Assembly: GCA_944324655.1 (NCBI GenBank)
Contig: CALUXF010000004.1
Span: 1-64,000 of the forward strand
Length of the DNA stretch: 64,000 bases
Reading direction: 5' to 3'
Source: Candidatus Avelusimicrobium aviculae
GTDB taxonomy: Bacteria > Elusimicrobiota > Elusimicrobia > Elusimicrobiales > Elusimicrobiaceae
A model generated the notes under the pieces. It saw nothing but the letters and a program-made list of their open reading frames with translations, ran no database searches and had not been told where the DNA came from. Shown here piece by piece: positions 45,673 to 53,858 of this stretch. A program made the translations under genes and the position numbers. How positions within the stretch are numbered: position 1 is the first letter of the stretch; each line of letters opens with the position of its first letter.

Positions 45673-46779
45673 ATGAAATTGACTTCTAAGTGGATATTGT
45701 GGTTTGCACTGGTTTCGTTATATGCGGCCGTATTTGGCGGGCTGGTGTATTACAATATGTTCAAGTTCGTGTTTGACAAGAAGCTGCAAAACGAAATGGT
45801 GGAAATGGTTCGCTTCCGCGCGCCCAGGCTGGTAACGGCGTTGGCGTCCCGCCCTAAAGGACCGGTAACTTTTGTGGAAGCGGACATTATGAAATCTTGG
45901 AAGAATAATGATGACCGCATTAGAGACTTGATTTACTTTAATTATGACGGTTCTATCCGCTGGCATGAGAACACGCAATTTTTAGGCAAGTCTTATTCTG
46001 ACTATAATACTACGGTGGGGCTTCCTACCAGCGCGGTGGTTTACGCCATTAACGAGCGTGCCCCAAAAGCCATTATGTATGATGACGGTAACACCTATGA
46101 TATGGCAATCCCGTTACTGGCAAAAGATACTGTGGCGGGGGTGGTAAATGTGGCCGTTTCCCGCGCCAGCGCCAAGGAGTTGATTCATTCAGCCATGGTG
46201 CGTTATACCATTGGCGTATTTTTTATGATATTGCTTATTGGCGGCGTATTATACTTGTTTATGTTGCTAAAGATTTTGCGCCCGTTAGACGGCCTAAGAG
46301 ACGCGGTGGACGCGGTTTCCTTAAATACGCTTACGCTTTCTTATCCGTCCCGCGGGGATGAAATTGGCGACGTAGCCAAAGCGATAGACGGCCTGCTTTT
46401 AAAAATACGCGAAGACATAAAAAGTTTAGAGAATGTAGAAATTATGTCTTTGGAAAAAGAACGCAAATGGTGGAAAACCATTTTGGCTGTTACGGTGCCC
46501 AAAGGGTCCCGCGCTTTGGTGATTGATGAAAATAACAATATTTTATACACCAATTTTGAGTTAAATAGCAAGAAGACCGGCCCCGTGCATTTGTTGGATA
46601 TTTTTGACGGGCGGCAGCAGAATATTATTCAGGTGGTGGGGGAAGCGTTGGAAAATCCCACAAAAGTTTTGCGCGGCACAGTAATTAATAAAAATGTACA
46701 ATGTTTAGTGAAAGCCGTACAATTGCCGGATGATGCCGGTAAAAACCGCATGGTTTTGGTGTTGGAACCGGAGAAGTAG
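45673..46779 (+). CDS. Membrane sensor with HAMP and PAS-like domains but no output domain
   Basis: A 368-residue protein with an N-terminal membrane helix (about 8-29), an extracytoplasmic sensor domain of about 145 residues (CACHE-like), a second membrane helix (about 175-198), a HAMP domain (LRPLDGLRDAVDAV then SRGDEIGDVAKAIDGL) and a C-terminal PAS-like domain (ALVIDENNNILYTN, ending LVLEPEK). No kinase, GGDEF or methyl-accepting region follows. It may signal by direct contact with another protein, perhaps the kinases encoded 1.4 kb downstream. Confidence 0.75.
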   Translation: MKLTSKWILWFALVSLYAAVFGGLVYYNMFKFVFDKKLQNEMVEMVRFRAPRLVTALASRPKGPVTFVEADIMKSWKNNDDRIRDLIYFNYDGSIRWHENTQFLGKSYSDYNTTVGLPTSAVVYAINERAPKAIMYDDGNTYDMAIPLLAKDTVAGVVNVAVSRASAKELIHSAMVRYTIGVFFMILLIGGVLYLFMLLKILRPLDGLRDAVDAVSLNTLTLSYPSRGDEIGDVAKAIDGLLLKIREDIKSLENVEIMSLEKERKWWKTILAVTVPKGSRALVIDENNNILYTNFELNSKKTGPVHLLDIFDGRQQNIIQVVGEALENPTKVLRGTVINKNVQCLVKAVQLPDDAGKNRMVLVLEPEK

Positions 46780-46803
46780 CCGGTTCGTTTAACGGGAGAG
46801 TTT

Positions 46804-47073
46804 ATGAGAGTAGAAATTAAAAAGATAGCAATCGGCAATGTAATTTTTTCCGCTTTTCCGGTGGCGGTGTTTGCGGTAATGTTAATTACTGCTTTGTTGG
46901 AATTGTTTAATCCGGACGGGTCCGTCACGTTGGATTACATTATGACTTTGATTATGCGTTCTATTCAAGGAACTTTGCTTACGTTGGTAAGCGTGGTGTT
47001 CTTTTTATTGGCGTATAACATTTTGTGCGCTGTGGGAATTCGCGGCGTAAGGGTAGAATTAGAAGACAAATAA
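46804..47073 (+). CDS. Small two-helix membrane protein (DUF3566-like)
   Basis: 89 residues with two hydrophobic segments (about 12-35 and 52-75) and the ending LLAYNILCAVGIRGVRVELED. The YN..a..GG..v.L.. pattern after the second helix resembles DUF3566 proteins, a family of unknown function. It lies between the HAMP sensor and the thioredoxin-fold gene with short gaps. Confidence 0.6.
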   Translation: MRVEIKKIAIGNVIFSAFPVAVFAVMLITALLELFNPDGSVTLDYIMTLIMRSIQGTLLTLVSVVFFLLAYNILCAVGIRGVRVELEDK

Positions 47074-47090
47074 ATAGGAGATTACAAACG

Positions 47091-48038
47091 ATGAAAAAGA
47101 TATTAACAGTATTGCTGGCGTTTGCCGTGGCTGGCGTCGCTTTTGCTGCAACAGCTAAGACTGCCAAAACGGCTAAAGCCGATAAAAAACAAACGGTGGA
47201 GTTTATTATTATTGAATCGGAAGATTATGACGCCGGTAAAGAAGACACGCAGCTTACGCAAGGTATTTCCCAATTTTTGGGTATGGAACCGAAAGTAACC
47301 AAAGTAGCTGTTTCTGAGGCGAAAAAAGATCCTAAATTAGCAGAAATGGATTATTCTTTCCTGCCTTTGTATTTAGTCAAAAAGACGGATGCTATTAAAG
47401 AAAAATTGGCTCAGCACATTCAATATGGCGTAGCTATTGAAAAAGACGAATTCATCGCTTTGCCCAAGCAAACCCGCCAGGGCGTATTGCCTAACAAAGA
47501 AGCCAAACCGGGCGTGTTGGAACTTTTTGTAATGTCTCAATGCCCTTATGGCGCTATGGCTGAAAATAAAATTATTGAAGCTCAAAAAGCGGGCAAATTG
47601 CCGGAAGATAAAGACATTCGCGTGCGCTATATCGTAAATTACAGCGATAAAGACGGTTTTTCCAGCTTGCACGGTTCTGCGGAATGGGAAGAAAACATCC
47701 GCCAGCTGTTAATTGCCAAATACTATCCTAAAAAATTCTGGAAATATTTGGAAATCCGCAACAAAGACTATCGCTCCAGCCGCTGGGATAAAGCCATGGA
47801 AGAAGCGGGTATTAACAGCAAAAAAATCATGAAAAAATTTGATACCGAAGGGGTAGAACTCTTGAAAGAAGAAGCCAAATATACCCAAGAATATGGTGTG
47901 AACGCTTCTCCCTCTTTCTTGTGGGAAGGAAAGGTTGTTTTAGATTTTGGCGGCGTAGCTGAATTGGAAGGTTTTGAGTTTATGAATCCCAGCGCTCCTG
48001 CTGCCAACGGGCAAGCCGTTCCTGCCGGAAGCTGCTAA
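47091..48038 (+). CDS. Exported thioredoxin-fold protein with a single active-site cysteine
   Basis: The start at 47091 has TAGGAG upstream and gives a signal peptide (1-20, ending AFA then ATAK). Residues about 140-300 look like a DsbA/thioredoxin fold: LELFVMSQCPYGAMAEN with CPYG in place of CxxC, and the cis-proline loop NASPSFLWEG. The second cysteine of the motif is missing, and the C-terminus ends in GSC. It could be a monothiol reductase, an isomerase-like chaperone or a non-catalytic protein. A role in folding the cysteine-rich proteins encoded in this window is possible. A terminator follows. Confidence 0.78.
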   Translation: MKKILTVLLAFAVAGVAFAATAKTAKTAKADKKQTVEFIIIESEDYDAGKEDTQLTQGISQFLGMEPKVTKVAVSEAKKDPKLAEMDYSFLPLYLVKKTDAIKEKLAQHIQYGVAIEKDEFIALPKQTRQGVLPNKEAKPGVLELFVMSQCPYGAMAENKIIEAQKAGKLPEDKDIRVRYIVNYSDKDGFSSLHGSAEWEENIRQLLIAKYYPKKFWKYLEIRNKDYRSSRWDKAMEEAGINSKKIMKKFDTEGVELLKEEAKYTQEYGVNASPSFLWEGKVVLDFGGVAELEGFEFMNPSAPAANGQAVPAGSC

Positions 48039-48074
48039 AAAACGTGCAGAACTAATCATTTAGTTTCTATAATA

Positions 48075-48110
48075 AAAGCGGGGGCTGGTTTGCCAGTCCC
48101 CGCTTTCCCT
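48075..48110 (+). terminator. Terminator at the end of the Tad locus
   Basis: AAGCGGGGGCTGG pairs with CCAGTCCCCGCTT around TTTG, with one mismatched or wobble pair, followed by a broken T-run (TTTCCCTT). Confidence 0.75.
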
Positions 48111-48134
48111 TAAATATAAAACGGAAGGACGTTC

Positions 48135-50030
48135 ATGATTAAACACAAATTGGGCGGTTTGTTTCCAAAAGCGTTGCTGGTTTTAAGCATTGTATCCGTT
48201 GTGCCTGTTTTGATTATCGGATACCATGTATTGGGCATAAATAACCGTTTATTAAATAATGAACTGTTGGAAAAGCAGCAGGCGGTTGCCAGCCGCTTGG
48301 TTTCTATTTTGCGCAATAACGTAACGCGCCGGGCGAATGTTTTTTCCATCTTTACCGATTTGCATACCGATTTTGGCGGCCACCGTTTTATAGACCAAAC
48401 AGACATAGATTACCTGCGTGAACGCACCCCGGGCATTACCCACATTTCCGTTTTAAACAGCAACGGGCAGCAGTTATTTTATTCCAGCGAAGACAAAAGC
48501 CGCTTTAGCTACGCGGCGGAGTTGGATAACATTTTAACCACTTGCGTTATGAACGGGGAGGATTACGTCGGTTCCGTTAAACGGACGGACGGGAAGATGT
48601 ATGCCTTAATGGCTTTTCCAATTCGGGAACATTTGGGAGATAAAGACGTTACCGGCGTAATGGTGGTGGAATTGGATTTAAGCGATTTAGGGGAAAGCCT
48701 TGCTTCCGCTTATCCGCAAGATTTGCAAGTTTTAGTGTTTGCTTCGGATGGAACCATTATTTCTTATTCCGGCGCTCCGCATGGGTTAGCCCTAGAGGCG
48801 CAGCCTTCGTTGCGGGAAACCGCTTTATATATAGAGCGCCAGTTGGGGGCCAAGCGTTCGGGAGAAGTGGTAATGCCGGACGGGGAACATATATTGGTAG
48901 CTTCTGCGGAGGTGTCCCAAGCGCATTGGACGGTATTTGTCATGCAGCCGGCGGACCAGCCCACCGCTTTATTATTGGAAGACACCTTTAGCTCTTTAAT
49001 TGATTTATTGGTTATTATAGTAGGCATGATAGCTTTTGTGGTAATTGTCAGTTATTTGGTTATCATCCCAATTACCCGCCCGTTAGGCCGTTTGCAGGCG
49101 GCCGCTGTCCGCTTGCGGGAAGAGGATAATTACATCCCTACCAGAGCGGATGTTGATATTCCTCATAATGAAATTGGTGACTTGGCTACCGTATTTTTAG
49201 ATATGGCCGCTACATTAAGACAGCGCAAAGAGGAAGTTTTGAAGTCTCAGCAAGAATTGGCGCAAATGAACCGCACATTAGAGAAACGCGTGGAAGAACG
49301 TACGCGCGAGTTAAAAGAGGCTATGCGGGAATTGGTAAAAACCGAACGGCTGGCCGCCATTGGGCAGATGGCTTCTATTATCAGCCACGAAATACGCAAC
49401 CCGCTGGCGGTAATTAGTAACGCCACGCGTTTAATTAAAACCATTGTTTCCCCAAAAGAACCCAAGTTAATAAAGCAATTTGGAATTATTGATTCGGAAA
49501 TTAAACAGGCCAGCAGTATTATAAATGAAGTTTTGGGTTATGCCCGCAGCAGGGAACTTATTTTAACGGCAATAGACGTAAACAGTTATTTAAAAGAAAT
49601 TATCCTTTCTTTTCCTATCAGCGGGGGAATACGTATTAAAGAAGCATTGGACCCGGAGAGCGTGCGTATTAAAATAGATGCGGAAGAAATGAAACAGGCA
49701 ATTCGCAACCTGATTGTTAACGCGGCGGAAGCGATGCAGGATAAAGGCACTATCACGGTAGGAACCAAGGTGGGCAGAAGGGTCATGTGCATTTTTGTGG
49801 CGGATGAAGGGCCGGGTATTTCCCCAGAGATGAAGAACAAAATTTTTTCCCCGTTTTTTACTACCAAGGCCCGCGGTACGGGGTTGGGCTTAGCCGTAGT
49901 AGGCAAAGCAATGGCCCGCCATAAAGGGAAGATTTTTATTCACAGTCAGGAAGGAAAAGGAACGTGTTTTGAGCTTTATTTGAGAATTTATAAAAAACCA
50001 GGAGATACCAGTTATGGAGAAAGAAGCTAA
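48135..50030 (+). CDS. Membrane sensor histidine kinase (CACHE-HAMP-HisKA-HATPase)
   Basis: 631 residues: membrane helix about 11-32, a periplasmic double-CACHE-like sensor domain (about 35-275), second helix about 285-308, HAMP (ITRPLGRLQAAAVRLREE), a coiled coil ending in KRVEERTRELKEA, HisKA with the phospho-acceptor His418 in SHEIRNPLAV, and the ATPase domain with N box RNLIVNAAEAM, DEGPGIS and TGLGLAVV. Ribosome-binding site GGAAGGA precedes the ATG. The 3' end overlaps the next gene by 17 nt. Confidence 0.93.
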   Translation: MIKHKLGGLFPKALLVLSIVSVVPVLIIGYHVLGINNRLLNNELLEKQQAVASRLVSILRNNVTRRANVFSIFTDLHTDFGGHRFIDQTDIDYLRERTPGITHISVLNSNGQQLFYSSEDKSRFSYAAELDNILTTCVMNGEDYVGSVKRTDGKMYALMAFPIREHLGDKDVTGVMVVELDLSDLGESLASAYPQDLQVLVFASDGTIISYSGAPHGLALEAQPSLRETALYIERQLGAKRSGEVVMPDGEHILVASAEVSQAHWTVFVMQPADQPTALLLEDTFSSLIDLLVIIVGMIAFVVIVSYLVIIPITRPLGRLQAAAVRLREEDNYIPTRADVDIPHNEIGDLATVFLDMAATLRQRKEEVLKSQQELAQMNRTLEKRVEERTRELKEAMRELVKTERLAAIGQMASIISHEIRNPLAVISNATRLIKTIVSPKEPKLIKQFGIIDSEIKQASSIINEVLGYARSRELILTAIDVNSYLKEIILSFPISGGIRIKEALDPESVRIKIDAEEMKQAIRNLIVNAAEAMQDKGTITVGTKVGRRVMCIFVADEGPGISPEMKNKIFSPFFTTKARGTGLGLAVVGKAMARHKGKIFIHSQEGKGTCFELYLRIYKKPGDTSYGERS

Positions 50031-51138
50031 GATTTTAGTGGTAGACGATGACAACAATTTGCGCGAAACCATGGTGGATTTGCTGGAAATTGAGGGCTAT
50101 AAAGTTTATCAGGCCGGAAATGCCAAAGAATGTTTGGATATTTGTACCAATGAGTTTTTTAACGTTATTTTAATGGACTATAACCTGCCTGACGAAACCG
50201 GCCTGGAACTTATACGCAAGATCCGCGCTTTTAACCAGGATTCCCAAATTATTATGATTACCGCTTACGCTTCATTAAACGCCATTATGGAAGCCATGCA
50301 GGAATCCGTCTATGATTTTTTGGTCAAACCGGTGGATTTTGACTATTTAAAACGCACGATTTCCCGTGCTTTGGATAAGTACTTTTTGGAACAAAGCAAT
50401 AAAGAATTGCTGATCCAGCTCAAACAGCGTAATGAAGATCTTGATCGGTTGAATAACATGAAATCCAAATTCTTTTCTATTGTATCGCATGATTTGTCCA
50501 ACTCTCTTATGACGCTGAAAATGAGTTTTGATATGCTTAAAAAGAAATTGCAATCCCCTGATGCGGACCAAACCCGAAAAATGATGTTCATGGACGAAAG
50601 CATCAGCCAAATTGAACACTTAATTAAAGATTTGGTGGACTGGGCCGCTATTGAAAAAGGCAAGTTGCGTATAGAAAAAGCAAAATTTGAATTAACAGGC
50701 AGCCTTAAAAAGACGGCGGAAATTTTTAAAGCCAAAGCGGCAAAGCGTTTTATTGCGGTTACCTTTGAAAGTGAAGGGGAAATTGGCGTTTTTGCCGATG
50801 AGAAACGCATCCGCCAAGTAATATCTAATATTTTGGAAAACGCCGTCCGTCATACGCCCGACAATGGCAAGATTGCCATACAGGTTGGCAGAATGGACGA
50901 AAAAAATGCTAAAGTATCGGTTACAGACTCTGGGGACGGAATAGACCCGGTTCAGGCCCCTGATTTATTTACCAGTTTTACCCAGGTAGGGGATAAATCC
51001 CGCGTGGGCCGTTTAGGGCTGGGGTTATCCATTGCCAAGGATATTGTGGTAAATCATGGGGGGCGTATTTGGGCCCAGAGCGAAGGTTTAGGAAAAGGGG
51101 CCACGTTTACTTTTACGTTGCCTATTGTTACTTTATAG
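50014..51138 (+). CDS. Soluble receiver-histidine kinase hybrid
   Basis: 374 residues without membrane segments. Residues 1-120 are a receiver domain with the acidic pair VDDDNN and the phospho-acceptor Asp55 in LMDYNLPDETG. HisKA follows with His159 in VSHDLSNSLMTL, then the ATPase domain: NILENAVRHTPDNGKI, DSGDGIDP and GLGLSIAKDIV. This order (receiver first) suggests a relay step: it could take phosphate from the upstream membrane kinase and pass it to the downstream NarL-type regulator. Confidence 0.93.
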   Translation: MEKEAKILVVDDDNNLRETMVDLLEIEGYKVYQAGNAKECLDICTNEFFNVILMDYNLPDETGLELIRKIRAFNQDSQIIMITAYASLNAIMEAMQESVYDFLVKPVDFDYLKRTISRALDKYFLEQSNKELLIQLKQRNEDLDRLNNMKSKFFSIVSHDLSNSLMTLKMSFDMLKKKLQSPDADQTRKMMFMDESISQIEHLIKDLVDWAAIEKGKLRIEKAKFELTGSLKKTAEIFKAKAAKRFIAVTFESEGEIGVFADEKRIRQVISNILENAVRHTPDNGKIAIQVGRMDEKNAKVSVTDSGDGIDPVQAPDLFTSFTQVGDKSRVGRLGLGLSIAKDIVVNHGGRIWAQSEGLGKGATFTFTLPIVTL

Positions 51139-51165
51139 TTTTAACTTGGATATGGGAGCTAACAC

Positions 51166-51855
51166 ATGAATAAAAAGAAAAAAGTGTCCGTGTTAATTGC
51201 GGATGACCAAACGCTTTTCCGCGAAGGCATCAAAGATGTGCTGACCAACGAAAAGTGGATTGAAGTGGTAGGCGAAGCAGCCGACGGAGTAGAAGCCGTT
51301 GCTTTAGCTAAGAAACTTAAGCCGGACGTGGTATTAATGGATATTAAGCTGCCTAAAATGGACGGTATATCCGCTACCAAGCAAATTCGTTTGGCCGTTC
51401 CGGAAGTAAACGTGCTTATGCTGTCTAGCTTTGAGGATGAAGCCCATGTGTTGGATGCTATTCAAGCGGGCGCCAACGGGTATCTGTCTAAAATGCTGCC
51501 GGCGGCGGAGTTGGTAAATTCCATTAAAACATTTACCAGCGAAGGGCTGATGATTCCCCAACAGCTGATGGGCAAGTTATTGCACGGCTTACGCAAAATG
51601 GGGGACGGCTCTATGCCTTCTCAAGCTACTTTGACCAAAACGGAAATCAAGGTTATGGATCTGTTAGGCAAAGGCATGAGCAATAAAGAATTGGCCAAAG
51701 AACTGGATTGCAGCGTTAAAACCATTAAAAATCATTTAAACAGCGCGTTTCATAAGCTGGGTGTAAGCAGCCGTACGGAAGCCGTGGTAAAAGCAATAGA
51801 AAAGGGGCTTATATCCTCTGAAGGAACGCGTATTTCCGATGAATACGGAGAATAA
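51166..51855 (+). CDS. NarL/LuxR-family response regulator
   Basis: 229 residues. Receiver domain 1-125 with IADDQTLFREG and phospho-acceptor Asp59 in LMDIKLPKMDG; C-terminal LuxR-type helix-turn-helix (TKTEIKVMDLLGKGMSNKEL, then TIKNHLNSAFHKLGV). Likely DNA-binding output of the two-component set. Its stop lies inside the next pilin gene, so regulator and pilin are translationally linked; the pilin and envelope clusters downstream are plausible targets. Confidence 0.94.
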   Translation: MNKKKKVSVLIADDQTLFREGIKDVLTNEKWIEVVGEAADGVEAVALAKKLKPDVVLMDIKLPKMDGISATKQIRLAVPEVNVLMLSSFEDEAHVLDAIQAGANGYLSKMLPAAELVNSIKTFTSEGLMIPQQLMGKLLHGLRKMGDGSMPSQATLTKTEIKVMDLLGKGMSNKELAKELDCSVKTIKNHLNSAFHKLGVSSRTEAVVKAIEKGLISSEGTRISDEYGE

Positions 51856-52039
51856 ATCCGCCATGTTTTTAAAGCAAAAGCGCCAAAACAAACTGGCCGA
51901 TAACAGCGGGCAGGCTACTATAGAGTACGTCCTGATGTTAGGGACAGTAGTTACTTTGTTTTCCGCTTTTATTATGCTTTTTAATAAAGATATTGTGCGT
52001 ATTTTCTTTTCGTTTATCGGGATGTTAATGGGTTACTAA
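51839..52039 (+). CDS. Flp-type pilin, second locus
   Basis: 66 residues with a long basic leader, processing site NSG then QATIEYVLML (Glu +5, Tyr +6) and a hydrophobic helix, ending in IGMLMGY. The start overlaps the response regulator gene by 17 nt; an internal ATG at 51863 is an alternative. A separate subunit from that at 37097. Confidence 0.78.
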   Translation: MNTENKSAMFLKQKRQNKLADNSGQATIEYVLMLGTVVTLFSAFIMLFNKDIVRIFFSFIGMLMGY

Positions 52040-52041
52040 AT

Positions 52042-53154
52042 ATGATGGGCATTTTAGGGCGTATATGTAAACGAACCATAAGCAACAACCGGGCGCAGAT
52101 TTTGCTCCCGGCGGTGTTGCTGGCTCCCATTTTTATATTGGTTATTTACCTGCTGTTTGAAACCTCTAAAGTGTCTATGTATAAAATACGTAACCAGTTC
52201 GCGCTGGATAATGCGGCGTACAGCCAAATGTCTTCTTTATCGGTCTATTTAAATGCGCTTGCGTATACCAACGGAAATATGCCTTACAGGGTAATGAAAA
52301 GTTACAACGCGGATTATTTATCCCCTAAAGGGGCTGCCGGGACCAAGGGGAAATATACCGTATTTGACGTTTTTTACCAGGCGGGGGCTTTCCCCGCGTT
52401 AGGGCCTGATCACGCCGACAACGCCGGATATAACCCCAATCCAGCTCCCACTTCGGATGATTGGGATTATGCCTATTATCAAGACAAGCGTAAAAATTGG
52501 AACAAAGAACAGCCTTCCGATTCTCCCGATGAGGAAGGCCGTTACGTACTAACCAGTAAAAAAATAGCGGACGAAAACTTTTTTCCGTCCACCTCTATTG
52601 GCGTTCCCAGCTTACAGCAATACATCACAATCTATTTATTGCTGGGGCAGATTTACCAACTCCAAACTTTCTCTTACCAAGATACCACCCGCGACGCGCG
52701 CATGTTCCGGGAGGCGTACTATTTAAACTCGCCTTCCTGCCGCAACCAGCGGGATTGCGCCCGCCAAAGCGCGGCCATTATGGCCAATTATGTTAAAGTG
52801 CAGTCCAAACCGTTTGAGATTGATAAAGTGCGCGCTTATTTTTCGGAAGACATCGGAACCACTATGACCTCTGCTTATCCGGTGGATTTGGATATGTCTA
52901 CGGACGTGAAAAAGAAATTATTCCAATTTTCTTATTTAGATTCTTCCAGCTTGGATAAGCTTAAAAAATTGCGCAACGGCATTAAGCTGGAGCAAGGGTA
53001 CCAATTGCCCCTCAATAACTTTGATATCAACTTAACGGTTAAATATAAGCCTAAAGTTCGTACCCAAGTGGGCTTGCAGTGCCCCCGCAGCGGCAATAAT
53101 TGCGTGTGGCCCAACCCGCTTCCTAAATACAGCATAAGGATGCAGCCTTCATGA
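52042..53154 (+). CDS. TadE/TadG-like protein with one membrane helix
   Basis: 370 residues: basic N-terminus, then RAQILLPAVLLAPIFILVIY, a pilin-like helix that lacks the usual Glu at +5, and about 330 extracytoplasmic residues with no clear domain; cysteines occur in two pairs (SPSCRNQRDC and QCPRSGNNC). It fits TadG-like proteins by position and topology. It overlaps the next gene by 4 nt. Confidence 0.65.
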   Translation: MMGILGRICKRTISNNRAQILLPAVLLAPIFILVIYLLFETSKVSMYKIRNQFALDNAAYSQMSSLSVYLNALAYTNGNMPYRVMKSYNADYLSPKGAAGTKGKYTVFDVFYQAGAFPALGPDHADNAGYNPNPAPTSDDWDYAYYQDKRKNWNKEQPSDSPDEEGRYVLTSKKIADENFFPSTSIGVPSLQQYITIYLLLGQIYQLQTFSYQDTTRDARMFREAYYLNSPSCRNQRDCARQSAAIMANYVKVQSKPFEIDKVRAYFSEDIGTTMTSAYPVDLDMSTDVKKKLFQFSYLDSSSLDKLKKLRNGIKLEQGYQLPLNNFDINLTVKYKPKVRTQVGLQCPRSGNNCVWPNPLPKYSIRMQPS

Positions 53155-53684
53155 TAGATTTGTCTTTTTTACGCCAACGGAAAGGACAGGCCACTACGGA
53201 GGTGGTGCTGTTGTTTCCGTTGTTTGTTATTTTTGCGGTATTTATCATTAAAATATTCGGTTTGCTCGTTTTAAACCAAAAGATGGAAATTGCCGCTTTT
53301 TATGCCGCGCGGCGTTATCAGCTGCAGGGCGGGGTTCCGGATTCCATGCAAAACTGGAACAGGCAGTTTTTGGAAAAAGACATCAAAAAGAAAGTGGAAG
53401 ATTACCTAGGTTTTAATAATACGGGTATGAAAACTTTTTTAAGTTTGCGGCGTTTTACCCTGGAAGTGGATACCTCCGGTACGTGGACATTGGTTACACT
53501 AAAGGTTTTTACTAATCCGCCCCGTATTCGTTTTTTATGCAATTACGATAAATTTGAAGTGTGCAAAGGGGATAACCGCTGTTATAAAGGGTATGAATAT
53601 TTGTGTGATACCGGCGGTGAGATTGAGGTCAAAAAATTTGTAGGTAAAAATGACCGCGTAATGCCGTATGTACAGCCGGATTAA
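53151..53684 (+). CDS. TadE-like pseudopilin, second locus
   Basis: 177 residues, leader RQRKG then QATTEVVLLFPLFVIFAVF (Glu +5), one membrane helix and an extracytoplasmic domain with five cysteines in the last 60 residues (FLCNYDKFEVCKGDNRCY, YLCDTGGE). Last gene of the unit; a new promoter lies 34 nt downstream of the stop. Confidence 0.75.
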   Translation: MIDLSFLRQRKGQATTEVVLLFPLFVIFAVFIIKIFGLLVLNQKMEIAAFYAARRYQLQGGVPDSMQNWNRQFLEKDIKKKVEDYLGFNNTGMKTFLSLRRFTLEVDTSGTWTLVTLKVFTNPPRIRFLCNYDKFEVCKGDNRCYKGYEYLCDTGGEIEVKKFVGKNDRVMPYVQPD

Positions 53685-53702
53685 TCTTTTTGTATAAAAA
53701 GT

Positions 53703-53765
53703 AAGGGGAATTCTCCCTTGACAAGGCCCTTTTGGTTGCTTATACTAAAAGTACACCCTAAAGGG
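53703..53765 (+). promoter_or_regulatory. Near-consensus sigma-70 promoter with flanking inverted repeats
   Basis: TTGACA (53718-53723), 17-nt spacer, TATACT (53741-53746): the strongest promoter seen in the window. AAGGG (53703-53707) and CCCTT (53715-53719) form an inverted repeat overlapping the -35, and CCCTAAAGGG (53756-53765) lies just after the expected start at about 53753. The same half-sites on both sides suggest a repressor or activator operator. Confidence 0.75.
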
Positions 53766-53773
53766 AAATTTAT

Positions 53774-53845
53774 ATGAAACTCTGTGTTTGGGCGTATGTA
53801 TGTGTTGACGTACGGGCCGACAGGAGTAATTTTTATATCATGTAA
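53774..53845 (+). CDS. Possible 23-residue leader peptide
   Basis: ATG at 53774, with AAAGGGA about 6-12 nt upstream, opens a 23-codon frame (MKLCVWAYVCVDVR...) ending in TAA at 53845, 13 nt before the next gene start. It lies wholly inside the mRNA leader. It could be chance; there is no repeated-codon attenuator pattern or clear hairpin. Confidence 0.3.
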   Translation: MKLCVWAYVCVDVRADRSNFYIM

Positions 53846-53858
53846 AAAGGGACAGTTT

